Source: Mesostigma viride
Taxonomy: Eukaryota > Streptophyta > Mesostigmatophyceae > Mesostigmatales > Mesostigmataceae
DNA: 48,860 bases
Reading direction: 5' to 3'
Assembly: GCA_009746045.1 (NCBI GenBank)
Contig: RPFO01001534.1
Span: 1 to 48,860 of the forward strand
In this document: in pieces, positions 40,110 through 48,447 of the stretch
Position numbering within the stretch: position 1 is the stretch's first letter
Layout of the letters: every line of letters begins with the position of its first letter
Made by a program: the position numbers and the translations under genes
Notes under the pieces: model-generated
What the model was told of the DNA's origin: nothing
The model's database searches: none
The model's input: only the letters and a program-made list of their open reading frames with translations

Positions 40110-40943
40110 AGCGCCGCGCCGATTCGGCCCGAAACGGGTGCATTCCTCTGTTCCACCCTCCCTTTTTGCCCTCTTCACCCCCTTTTTTGACCCCCGACAA
40201 CCCCCTTCCCGACCCCCGAAAAAGGCCTGTTCCGGTGTTCCGGCCCACCCCCCTGGGCCGGTATCATTTGGAAAACTTTTTTTTTTATGGCCAGGAAAAT
40301 GGCGTTTTGGACTTAGCCGATTTCGGCCTCCTCTCTCTCTCTCTTCCCTCTCTCTTCCCTCTCCCCTCTCTCTCCTCTCCCTTCCCGTCTTTACATATCC
40401 AGGGTATAGGGTTCTATTTATTTATTTTTCCTATAAAATCAGTTTTATAAATGATACCAGCACGCCCCCTCCGGGAATAGGAACGGTATATATAGGCGGC
40501 TATTCGTCCTATTTAACCGTGGGGCGTGAATAGGACACCGTCTTATATATCCTATTTCCGGGATGGCGTGCCGGTATCTTTTCTAAAACTGATTTTATAG
40601 GAAAAATAAATAAATAGAACCCTATACCCCTGGATATATAGGGACGGGAAGAGAGGGGAGAAGAGAGAGGGAGAGGAGAGAGAAAGGAGAGGGAGAGAGA
40701 AAGGAGAGGGAGGGAGAGAAAGGGGAAGAGGAGAGGCCGAAAACGGCTAAGTCCAAAACGAAGGATTTCGGTCCCAGAAAAATTTTTTTTTCAAATGATA
40801 CCGGCCCAGGGGGGGTGGGCCGGAACACCGGAACAGGGCTTTCTCGGGGGTCGGGAAGGGGGTTTTCGGGGGTCAAAAAAGGGGGTGAAGAGGGCAAAAA
40901 GGGAGGGTGGAACAGAGGGTACACCCGTCTCTGGCGCGGCGCT
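40110..40943. repeat. 834-bp imperfect palindrome (inverted repeat with arms of about 390 bp)
   Basis: The left arm (about 40110-40500) is matched in reverse complement by about 40540-40943. Shared landmarks going inwards are GCGCCGCGCC, CTGTTCCACCCTCCCTTTTT, GGCCGGTATCATTTG, GTTTTGGACTTAGCCG, the CT-rich tract, GGGTTCTATTTATTTATTTT and TATAAAATCAGTTTTA, then GATACC(A/G)GCACGCC. The centre (about 40480-40560) is AT-rich and only partly self-complementary. It could be a foldback element, terminal inverted repeats meeting end to end, or a viral hairpin telomere in concatemer or unfolded form. Confidence 0.8.
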
Positions 40944-40967
40944 TATAGTTCCGTCGAATCCGTCGAC

Positions 40968-40977
40968 GCCACGTGGC
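40968..40977. promoter_or_regulatory. GCCACGTGGC palindrome, copy 2 of 5
   Basis: It lies 25 bp outside the right arm of the large palindrome, in the context GACGCCACGTGGCA also seen at copy 1. Confidence 0.5.
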
Positions 40978-41170
40978 ACTCTCTATGTCAGCGGCGCCAA
41001 TTCTCGTGTCCAATCGGATTCGCCGAATTTCGGTTACGCCTCCGCCTTCCCCGCCTCCCCCGCCCTCCCCGTGGCCCCCCGCCTTCCCCGTGGCCTCCCC
41101 GCGTCCCTTCGACTCCTCTACGGCCACGCTCCACACCGGCCGCGCCAAATTTCGTAACCAATAGAACCTC

Positions 41171-41180
41171 GCCACGTGGC
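41171..41180. promoter_or_regulatory. GCCACGTGGC palindrome, copy 3 of 5
   Basis: Followed by ATTCCACACC. An imperfect copy of the surrounding CCAAT(C/A)G-type sequence occurs near 41018 and 41157. Confidence 0.5.
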
Positions 41181-41213
41181 ATTCCACACCGGCCGCTCTA
41201 AATCTCCCTTCGT

Positions 41214-41545
41214 CCAGAGGAATCGCCCGGCGACGTCTTCCTCTGCAGGACCTCGTCTCCAGAGGAATCACCCTGTGACGTCTTCCTCTGCAGAGGAATC
41301 AGCCATCACTCACCTCGTGTCCAGATGAAGCAAACATCGCACACTCCTCTTCCAGAGGAATCAGCCCGGCGACGTCTTCCTCTGCAGATGAAGCAACCTC
41401 GTGTCCAGAGGAATCAGCCCGATTCGTCTCACATCACAGAGGATTTACACTGTGATCTCTTCCTTCCAGAGGAATCAGCCATCACGCATCTCGTGTCCAG
41501 AGGAATCAGGCATCACACACCTCTCCCCAGAGGAATCGGCCAGAG
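41214..41545. repeat. Array of CCAGAGGAATC / TTCCTCTGCAG motifs
   Basis: Nine or so copies of (C)CAGAGGAATC occur at about 41214, 41259, 41291, 41352, 41405, 41466, 41498 and 41528, interspersed with GACGTCTTCCTCTGCAG at about 41234, 41278 and 41372. At 41284-41299 the two combine into the perfect 16-bp palindrome TTCCTCTGCAGAGGAA. Spacing is irregular (30-60 bp), unlike CRISPR, and there are no unique spacers of fixed length. Confidence 0.75.
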
Positions 41546-41607
41546 TAAGCTCGGTTTCAAGCCGAGTCCGCCCTCCGCCCCCTGCCTCCGCCGGCGCCCG
41601 CGCGCGC

Positions 41608-42084
41608 TCACGTCCGCGGCTTGCTGCCCAGCATCTCGAGCCGCAGCACGAGCGTCCAGTCGCCCACGACGGGCCGCGCGCCCGCGGTCAGCGGGCTGGC
41701 CGCGTCCAGGTGGCACACGCGCACGCGGAACGAGCCCCCGTCCCTGAGCAGCCGCGGGTTCGCGACGGGCAGGTAGTTCTGCTGGTTGACCACGGTGACG
41801 TCGGACGCGAGGTTCGAGAGCGCCGTCTCGGCCGCCAACAGCGTCATCCCCCCGTCCGCCGCCCCGAGGAACCCGTCCGAGTAGATCCCCACGACCCGGC
41901 TGGTGCCCGCGGGCACGAAGCCCTTCACGCACGCGTAGAGCAGATGCATCTTCCACCGCGGGCCGAGCAAAGGCGCGGACTCGTCGGCCGACACGGTCAC
42001 GACCCACTCGTTGGCCGCGCTCGTGGTCGCGTCGGTCACGTTGGCCGCGTCGGAGTGGATCGTCAGCACGCGCACGTCGGACAT
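41608..42084 (-). CDS. Hypothetical protein (158 aa), beta-rich, virion-type
   Basis: It starts MSDVRVLTIHSDAANVTD at 42084 and ends 'LVLRLEMLGSKPRT'. The alternation of Val/Thr/Leu with 'WVVTVSADESAPLLGPRW', 'KMHLLYACVKGFVPAGT' and 'GDWTLVLRLEM' suggests an all-beta protein such as a minor capsid or jelly-roll protein. No family is recognised. The frame is intact and GC-rich. It is followed by the upstream gene at 42149-42700 on the same strand with 64 bp between, and the pair may be one transcription unit. Confidence 0.55.
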   Translation of the reverse strand: MSDVRVLTIHSDAANVTDATTSAANEWVVTVSADESAPLLGPRWKMHLLYACVKGFVPAGTSRVVGIYSDGFLGAADGGMTLLAAETALSNLASDVTVVNQQNYLPVANPRLLRDGGSFRVRVCHLDAASPLTAGARPVVGDWTLVLRLEMLGSKPRT

Positions 42085-42148
42085 GGTTCGGGTCCGGATC
42101 CGGATACGATTCCCTGAGAACTTTTCGCCGCCGCCGCCGGCTCGTCGG

Positions 42149-42700
42149 CTAAAAATAGACGATCTCGTCGTCGACGGACAGCTCCTCCTCGACCGCGCCC
42201 GCCGCCGCGAGCGCCGCCAGCTCCTCGTCCTCGTCCCCCTCGATCCCGACGATCGCGTCGTGCGTGCGGTCGTACCCGTCGGCCGCGGTCCCGGCCGCGA
42301 GCTCCATCACGTCGAACTCCTCGAGTCCCTTGGGTATGACGTAGGCTACCATCATGACAATGCGTACGACGCGGATGCCGATCCGCACCGCCCTGGCCAC
42401 GCGCGCCCCTTTGGTGCCCAGGTAGCTCTGCAGCCCGCCCATGTTAAAAGCTTTAAGGGGTGAGTTGAATCGGAGTAAAGCCTGGAGCCCCTGCTCCCGC
42501 TTGATCGCCTCGCGGATAATCTTCGAGCCCACTTTCCGGAACAGCAGCTTGAGCACGCCGTTGAACGCGGTCTGGAGGAACCCGGACGACTGCTGCACGG
42601 CCGGCGGGATCCCCTGCGCGGCGGCGAGCTGCAGCATTCGCTTTCGTCGGGCGTCGGGCGCGGCACCCTCCCGCCTGTGGTACGGCGACGCGACGGTCAT
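42149..42700 (-). CDS. Hypothetical protein (183 aa) with basic helices and acidic C-terminus
   Basis: The ATG at 42700 (MTVASPYHRREG) was chosen; the longer frame to 42820 reads through the duplicated upstream DNA. Residues 15-80 are basic and helical ('FLQTAFNGVLKLLFRKVGSK', 'IIREAIKREQGLQALLRF'). A hydrophobic segment 'VRIVMMVAYVIPKGLEEF' is near residue 125, and the last 40 residues are acidic ('GDEDEELAALAAAG', ending 'DDEIVYF'). It could be a small virion membrane-lytic or core protein; no family is recognised. It pairs with 41608-42084. Confidence 0.5.
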   Translation of the reverse strand: MTVASPYHRREGAAPDARRKRMLQLAAAQGIPPAVQQSSGFLQTAFNGVLKLLFRKVGSKIIREAIKREQGLQALLRFNSPLKAFNMGGLQSYLGTKGARVARAVRIGIRVVRIVMMVAYVIPKGLEEFDVMELAAGTAADGYDRTHDAIVGIEGDEDEELAALAAAGAVEEELSVDDEIVYF

Positions 42701-42792
42701 GTGGGAGTTCGGAGATACTTCCCCCGTACACATTTTTCCCCGTACTCCCCGTGGTTCCCCGACCTCCATGTACTTCCCTCCAATCCATATGC

Positions 42793-42802
42793 GCCACGTG
42801 GC
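42793..42802. promoter_or_regulatory. GCCACGTGGC palindrome, copy 4 of 5
   Basis: It lies 93 bp upstream of the minus-strand ATG at 42700, a plausible regulatory position. Confidence 0.5.
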
Positions 42803-42952
42803 GGGTGTATGACAAGCCAAGTGACATTGTCCGAATTGCGGTTACGACACCACGCCTCCCTGGATACTCTCCGTACATCCCCGTGCTTCCCCGTATCCCC
42901 CCGTACCCCCGTGGTTCCACGACCTCCTCGTACTTCCCTCCAATCCACTCGC

Positions 42953-42962
42953 GCCACGTGGC
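42953..42962. promoter_or_regulatory. GCCACGTGGC palindrome, copy 5 of 5
   Basis: Second copy within the duplicated segment; followed by AGGTCGCATGTCC. Confidence 0.5.
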
Positions 42963-43040
42963 AGGTCGCATGTCCTCGACGACCACTCCCTGGATATCCG
43001 CCCGCCCGTCCGCGTACATCCGGACTGTCCCTGGGTCCGG

Positions 43041-43135
43041 CGGACGTCTGACATGTCCTCCGGTCCAGCGGACGTCTGACATGTCCTCCGGTCCAGCGGA
43101 CGTCTGACATGTCCTCCGGTCCAGCGGACATCCGG
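43041..43135 (+). repeat. 28-bp tandem repeat, just over three units
   Basis: Units starting CGGACGTCTG at 43041, 43069 and 43097, with a partial unit at 43125, are identical (each continues ACATGTCCTCCGGTCCAG). Degenerate relatives (GGACATC, ATGTCCT, GGTCCCTGG) continue to about 43215, and short GGAACTACCG and GGAAGCGTACG repeats follow to about 43393. Confidence 0.9.
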
Positions 43136-43427
43136 ACTGTCCCTGGGTCCCCGGACACCTGGTATGTCCTCTGGTCCCTGGACATCTGGAATGTCCTGGA
43201 CCCTGTTGCGTACCCTTGGGTCCCTGGAGAGTCCCTGTCTTCCTTGGCCTCCCTGGGAATCCCTAGATATCCTGGGATTTCCTGGGAAATCCATAGACCC
43301 TGGGAACTATCCACACCCCTCCCTGGGAACTAACCAGCAACTAGTAGGAACTACCGCGAACTACCGGGAAGCGTACGGGAAGCGTACGGGAAGGTCCCTC
43401 GGGGTCACGTCGCGAAGCGGTTGTAGC

Positions 43428-45898
43428 TTCCTAGGAATGGCATCCTACTATAGGCGATTTATCCCCCGCTTTGCAACCATTGCCGCTCCGATTAATCACC
43501 TCTTGAAGAAGGACGTGCCCTTTGATTGGACGCCGGAGTGCCAGCAAGCCTTTGACCTTCTCAAGTCCCGTCTGACCACAGCCCCAGTGCTGATCTTGCC
43601 TGACCCCAGCAAACATTTTGTGGTGGCGTGCGATGCCAGCAAGGTGGCCATCGGCGGTGTGCTACTCCAGGACCATGGAAACGGCCTACAACCGATAGAG
43701 TACATCTCACGCACTATGATTCCTGCAGAGCGCAACTACCCCGTACATCAACAAGAGCTCTTGGCTCTCGTTTACTGCTGCCATACGTGGAAACACCATC
43801 TGCATGTTGGGCGCGCAATTTGATGTGGCCTTGAGTGAGACCAATGAGGCAGACCCGTATCGCCTGATAATTCATACGGACCACCGCCCTTTAACACACG
43901 TGCTGACACAACCCAATCTGGTGCCCCGCATGGCCCGTTGGCTGGAATTTCTAGCCCAGTTTGCCCCTTTTAAAATCCAATATGTAAAGGGGGCTGAAAA
44001 CATTGTCCCAGACGCGCTGTCCCGGCGCTCTGACTATTTCTTTTACTCTGACATGGACGTGCTGAATACCACGGTGGTCCCCTCTCCTATCCCAATTGTA
44101 CCATCCTATGGTGCTACCCCGGACACCGAGGAATATCATGACTTATTTCATGTCCCCATGGCCCTGCCCGACTTGCAGTCCTACTGTCCTCTTGCGTCTG
44201 AGGGCAGGTCTATACCTCCGGTAGGGGGGGAGGGATCTGACCCAGAGATTCAAAAACTTTTGCGCGTCCCTCTGTGTCATGTGGCCAAACAGGTTTATAA
44301 ACCTTTAGAACCTGTGGGGGAGCTCCTATTATTCGGTAAGGCTGCGGCTGACGTTTTCAAGCCAAAAGCCGACACCGACGTCGCCATGCCTGACTCTGAC
44401 CTCGAGCGGCTGATTAGTCGTTTCACAGTAACCGAGCCAGAGGCACAAGCCGCTGTAGCTGCTCACCCCCAACGGATGGGAGACTATCCTTGTCGGTTCG
44501 AGGGAGGTTTTCTGTACGTCCAGCTCCCGTCTGAAGCGTGGAAATTGTACGTTCCAGCCTTATGTCGCCCATCCCTTCTTTACGAGCTCCATGACGCTGC
44601 TCTGGGCGGTCACAAGGGTTCCCAGCGCCTAGTGGAGATCCTCCGCCGGTCGTACTACTGGCCACATATGCGTCGCGACGCCGAGGAATACGTTCGTACG
44701 TGCCAGTCTTGTCAGATTATGAAGCCCCGTAATACCGGGTCCCAAGCGGAGCCCCAAGAGATCCCTGACCCATTGCGCCCGTGGGACAGCATTATGATGG
44801 ACTTCGTAGGCCCCCAAGGGCAATGCTCAGATCCTTGTTTTTGTGGATCGCCTTACTAGGCGCTGCCACTTGGTGCCATGTCCCTTGACCCTCACCTCCC
44901 GTGACTGTGCCCTATTATACCTGCAGAACGTTTTCAGATATCATGGTCTTAGCCGGCAGTTCATTGCTGATCGTGATAAGCTGTTCACTGCCTCTTTCTG
45001 GCAAGAGTTCTTCGCAGCCTTGGGCACCAAAGTACACCTTGGCACCGCCTACTACAGTTCGTCCTCCCATCTGGTTGAGCGTCTTAACCGTGTGGTTGAG
45101 GAGGCCCTCAAGCATTACGTGAGTAGTGATGGTGGTGATTGGGAGGATTACTTACCCCTCATAGAGTTCTCCCTCAACAACTCTCCACATTCTGCTCATG
45201 GGATGACCCCCTTTCTGCTCGATACTGGACAGCACCCGTTGACTCCCACGGATTTGCTGACTAGTCCCCTTCTTACCCAGGACACACTCAAGCGCAGCAC
45301 CATTCAAGGAGTGAATGAGCTGTTGAGTAAGATGGTTAAGTCCCATGAGAGCGCAGTGATCGGCTATCGTGCCGCTCGACAGAAGTACATGGCCCGCATC
45401 CGCGCCTCCCTTGACCGTCGCACTCCGCCTATTCAGGTAGGCGATCTTGTCCTGGTAGAAGGTCCCCAGCTCGGCCGTTTTGCTCACAAGGTCGAAGCTG
45501 ATCTCAAGGTAAAACTGCGCCCTCACTTCCTTGGACCCTATAAGGTAGTGGAGCAGCGCGGTGATGTCACCTTTCGCGTAGCTGTCCCTGAAACATGGGG
45601 CACCTCCGGTGTTTTCCACCGCAATCAACTCAAGCTCTACCACCAGAGTTCGTTTCAGGGACGGGAGACCCCTCCGGCGCCCTTGGAACACAATCCGGAG
45701 ACGGGAGACGTGGAGGATGAAGTGGCTGCAATCATTGGCCACCGCGACGTCAAGAAGGGTCGCGGAAACCTCCGCCAATACCGCGTCAAATGGATGTATT
45801 CCAGGACAGATGTAGAGAACAGTTGGTTCTCCGAGAAAGAGTTGGAAGGGTGTGCCCGTCTGTTGTCTGAATACAAGGCCTCTCTCAAAAACAAGTAA
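43428..45898 (+). CDS. Gypsy Pol fragment: RNase H, integrase, chromodomain; two frameshifts
   Basis: Three frames join near 43815 and 44825, each as if one base were added. Order: RT thumb/connection 'YYRRFIPRFATIAAPINHLL', then RNase H ('VACDASKVAIGGVLLQ', 'ISRTM', 'NYPVHQQELLALVYC', 'IHTDHRPLTH', 'NIVPDALSR'). The integrase has an HHCC zinc part ('LHDAALGGHKGSQRLVEIL' and 'CQSCQIMKPRN') and the DDE core: D in 'SIMMDFVGP', D in 'FIADRDKLF', E in 'HLVERLNRVV'. A C-terminal 'PHFLGPYKVVEQRGDVTFRV' domain and a chromodomain ('IIGHRDVKKGRGNLRQYRV', 'NSWFSEKEL') finish it. Chromodomains direct integration to heterochromatin. With no RT core and the frameshifts, it is non-functional. Confidence 0.85.
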
Positions 45899-45958
45899 GC
45901 TTACAGAAGTTCCTGGATTGTTGTGCGTTCGGTTGGTTGTCCCCTCCCATGTCAACAG

Positions 45959-48049
45959 ATGTCACCACGCGGCAAAGAACCGCAGAGGAACCCCAGCCCG
46001 CCACGCAATCCGGGCGGAAGCGTCCCCGTGAAAGTACCGATTGAGGAAGAATCGGGCTCTGAACCGGAGGAGCATTATGAGGAGGAGCATTATGAGGAGG
46101 AGCATTATGAGGAGGAGGATTATGAGGAGGAACAGTATGAAGAGGGCCAGTTCGAAGAAGAGTATGAGGAGAACCCTGAGTTCACGCATGCTGAGTCTTA
46201 CCCGGTTGAGGCCGACCCGACCTCCCACGAGCAGGCGTACCAACCTGAGCAACCATGTCCAGATGGTCCAGGTGTTCTCCCTCTCCCGAGCATGGAGCCC
46301 TCCCCGTGGATACAAGCGCAGCCCGGCCCGTCACAGCCAGTCGGGTATGTGTTGGCGCCGCCATGGACTCCGCAGGCTTCACCGTATGGTGGTTATGGAA
46401 TGGTGCCCGCTGGTTATCCTGTCTACCACCCGTCACCAGATCCATCCGGCGGTTATGCTATGCCTGCACTCGCGAGCCCAAGCGACTTGGCCGATCATGA
46501 TAACAAGCGGATCGACCGGTTATGCTCTACTATGGAGCAAATGCTTAAGCTTATGACCCAATCGGCTGTAGCCCCTGGCGCCGCCAATCCCACGGCTGGC
46601 AACGGCTCCATCGCTGGCGTAGCAGTAAGCGCCTCACCCCTGCCTGTGGTCCCGGTACCACCAGTGGCCCCTGAGTCTGCTGTGGCCCCTGAGTCTGTTG
46701 TGGCCCCTGAGTCTGCTGTGGCCCCTGCGCAGTGCAAGAATCCCCCGTCAACCCCGATGCCGAAGGCTGAGCCTGCTTCTTCGGGAAATCCCGTGTCGGC
46801 CACCCCAGCCGCGTCTTCAGCATCGTCGATGCAGTCGCCCACCGCGACCTCCATCCGGAAGACTTCGGAGCTCCCTGGCGCTTCCATTGGCCCAAGTAGC
46901 GGTTTCGCTTCGCGTCCTGTGGGCCGTGGAGGTGGTAGGGGTATGGCTTTTCAGCGGCCTATGGCATCTTCCATGTTTGTGCCCCGCTCTGTTGCCCTCA
47001 ACGCCGGGCGCACTAGGCGAGGGGGATTCGCCTCGGCAGCCCCACGGCCAGTGAAGGAGGCTCCCGATACTTCCTACACGGGGGGAGGTCCCGCGTCAAC
47101 TCCAGCGACCGGCGCGGAATCTGTGCGACCACCAACAGGTTTGACATCCCCCACGACCTTGGCCCTAGCCATGGCAGGATTGTACAATCTGCCCGAGCCG
47201 CTTGGTCAGATTCATATACCCATGCTTCCCAGTGATGAGCATTTCGGTCCGCCGCCCCGAGTTGCCGCGCCCGCGGCCCCTGAGGATGCGACTCTGCCAC
47301 AAGACGTCCCGCCGCCCCCTTGGGGCCTAGTGCCGTTTTATCGGCCGGCAGCAATGTCTATGCATCATGTGATAAGGGTCAGGTACCAGTTTCAGCGGGC
47401 TTGGACGGATCCCATCGTCCAGACGGGACAATTCGCCTATCCGGACGATGTGACAGTCGACGCTGTTCAAGGCGTGTACTTTTACCGCCAAGTGCCGGGT
47501 CTGGAGCACCCTGCACACCTGGAGATAATCACCCAGCTGGAGCCGCTGCGACCTGCCCCTGTCCGACCCTTGGTCACGAACGACGACCCAGACGTGCGCG
47601 TGACACCTGACCTCCCGCACCTGGAGGATTTCACTCGACTCCCTCGGATCATGTGGGTCTACACCGAGAACGGCAATCGACATCGCGTCAGAGACTTCAG
47701 ATACATGCCACGTTCCGGAGAGCAATTGTTCGAGGTACTGTACCCACCTGAGATGGTGCGTGGTCTGACGATGAGTGACGTTAATACGATGCGCCTCGCA
47801 ATCGTCCGTGCTGTGCGACCCTTCCTGCAAAGGTTTCAGTGTGGATTCATTGATTGGGCACGCTTGCACGTGGTGATTACCCGCCACCAGTATCTTTGGG
47901 CCTTTCTGGGCCTGCTGCCTGAGAACGTCTGGGAGGACGTCTATCTCCGCAGCGAGCGCCCTCCCCTGGGTGTCCGTGGAGACGTGCAACGTGACTATAC
48001 TCGCGCCGTGCTCAACGCCCGAGGAATGTTTCAAGGTGATCCGGAGTAG
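45959..48049 (+). CDS. Large ORF downstream of gypsy pol, unknown function
   Basis: 696 aa starting MSPRGKEPQRNPSPPRN at 45959, 60 bp after the pol stop. Regions: a Glu/Tyr-rich acidic repeat ('EEHYEEEHYEEE', from 15-bp DNA repeats at about 46064-46130), a Pro/Gly/Tyr region, and Ala/Pro/Ser low complexity with three or four 'VAPES' units at about 46660-46730. A Gly/Arg patch ('GRGGGRGMAF') is followed by a folded C-terminal domain of about 220 aa ('MHHVIRVRYQFQRAWTDP' to 'VLNARGMFQGDPE'). There are no transmembrane segments, so it is not env-like. It could be a displaced Gag-like protein or a captured gene. The frame is intact although pol is broken. Confidence 0.5.
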   Translation: MSPRGKEPQRNPSPPRNPGGSVPVKVPIEEESGSEPEEHYEEEHYEEEHYEEEDYEEEQYEEGQFEEEYEENPEFTHAESYPVEADPTSHEQAYQPEQPCPDGPGVLPLPSMEPSPWIQAQPGPSQPVGYVLAPPWTPQASPYGGYGMVPAGYPVYHPSPDPSGGYAMPALASPSDLADHDNKRIDRLCSTMEQMLKLMTQSAVAPGAANPTAGNGSIAGVAVSASPLPVVPVPPVAPESAVAPESVVAPESAVAPAQCKNPPSTPMPKAEPASSGNPVSATPAASSASSMQSPTATSIRKTSELPGASIGPSSGFASRPVGRGGGRGMAFQRPMASSMFVPRSVALNAGRTRRGGFASAAPRPVKEAPDTSYTGGGPASTPATGAESVRPPTGLTSPTTLALAMAGLYNLPEPLGQIHIPMLPSDEHFGPPPRVAAPAAPEDATLPQDVPPPPWGLVPFYRPAAMSMHHVIRVRYQFQRAWTDPIVQTGQFAYPDDVTVDAVQGVYFYRQVPGLEHPAHLEIITQLEPLRPAPVRPLVTNDDPDVRVTPDLPHLEDFTRLPRIMWVYTENGNRHRVRDFRYMPRSGEQLFEVLYPPEMVRGLTMSDVNTMRLAIVRAVRPFLQRFQCGFIDWARLHVVITRHQYLWAFLGLLPENVWEDVYLRSERPPLGVRGDVQRDYTRAVLNARGMFQGDPE

Positions 48050-48447
48050 ATAGAAGGCCTTACGCCGCCCGGGATGACCCTGTACTCGTGTAGGGGTCCC
48101 GGTAGATAGCCAGCATGGAGGACTGGAAGGATGGAAACCATGGGAATGACTCTGTAGAGAGAATTGAGCAGCCAGCAGGCAAGGTAGCGTTCCCGCCCGC
48201 ACCTTGGCCGAAGGAGGCCCGGCACCGTCTGTGTCGGGACAGTCCCCGCCGCCTCATGCGATCTCTAGTCAGGTGGGCCGGCCCCCGCCCCTGACGCCCA
48301 AGTTACACGAGACGCGTGGTTCTGGCGACTGCTTGATCCTACGGAGAACCTCTTGTGGTCGAAGTCTAGAAGCTCCAACATGCGATAGGAATTTGTTCGT
48401 CCCTTCGGCTCTTACGCCATAACTCCCGCCTTGTGACGAGGGGGAGG
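48050..48447 (+). other. Gypsy 3' non-coding region
   Basis: No gene is seen. It ends with a purine-rich tract GACGAGGGGGAGG (48436-48447), suitable as the polypurine tract that primes plus-strand synthesis. Confidence 0.5.

Larger units (their letters stand above)
42735..42965 (+). repeat. Diverged direct duplication upstream of the gene pair
   Basis: A segment of about 70 bp, containing CCCCGTGGTTCC, GTACTTCCCTCCAATCCA and GCGCCACGTGGC, occurs at about 42740-42805 and again at about 42905-42965, 160 bp apart. Each copy carries one of the GCCACGTGGC palindromes (42793-42802, 42953-42962). Confidence 0.7.

Noticed and set aside
39517-40533. Long plus-strand open frames through the repeat region
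   Set aside because: They follow CT-rich and Pro/Leu/Ser-rich low-complexity DNA and repeat with the underlying repeats. They show no domain and are explained by stop-codon-poor microsatellites.
41214-41545. CRISPR array
   Set aside because: Repeats are only about 11 bp, spacing is irregular, spacers are themselves repetitive, and the context is eukaryotic/viral.
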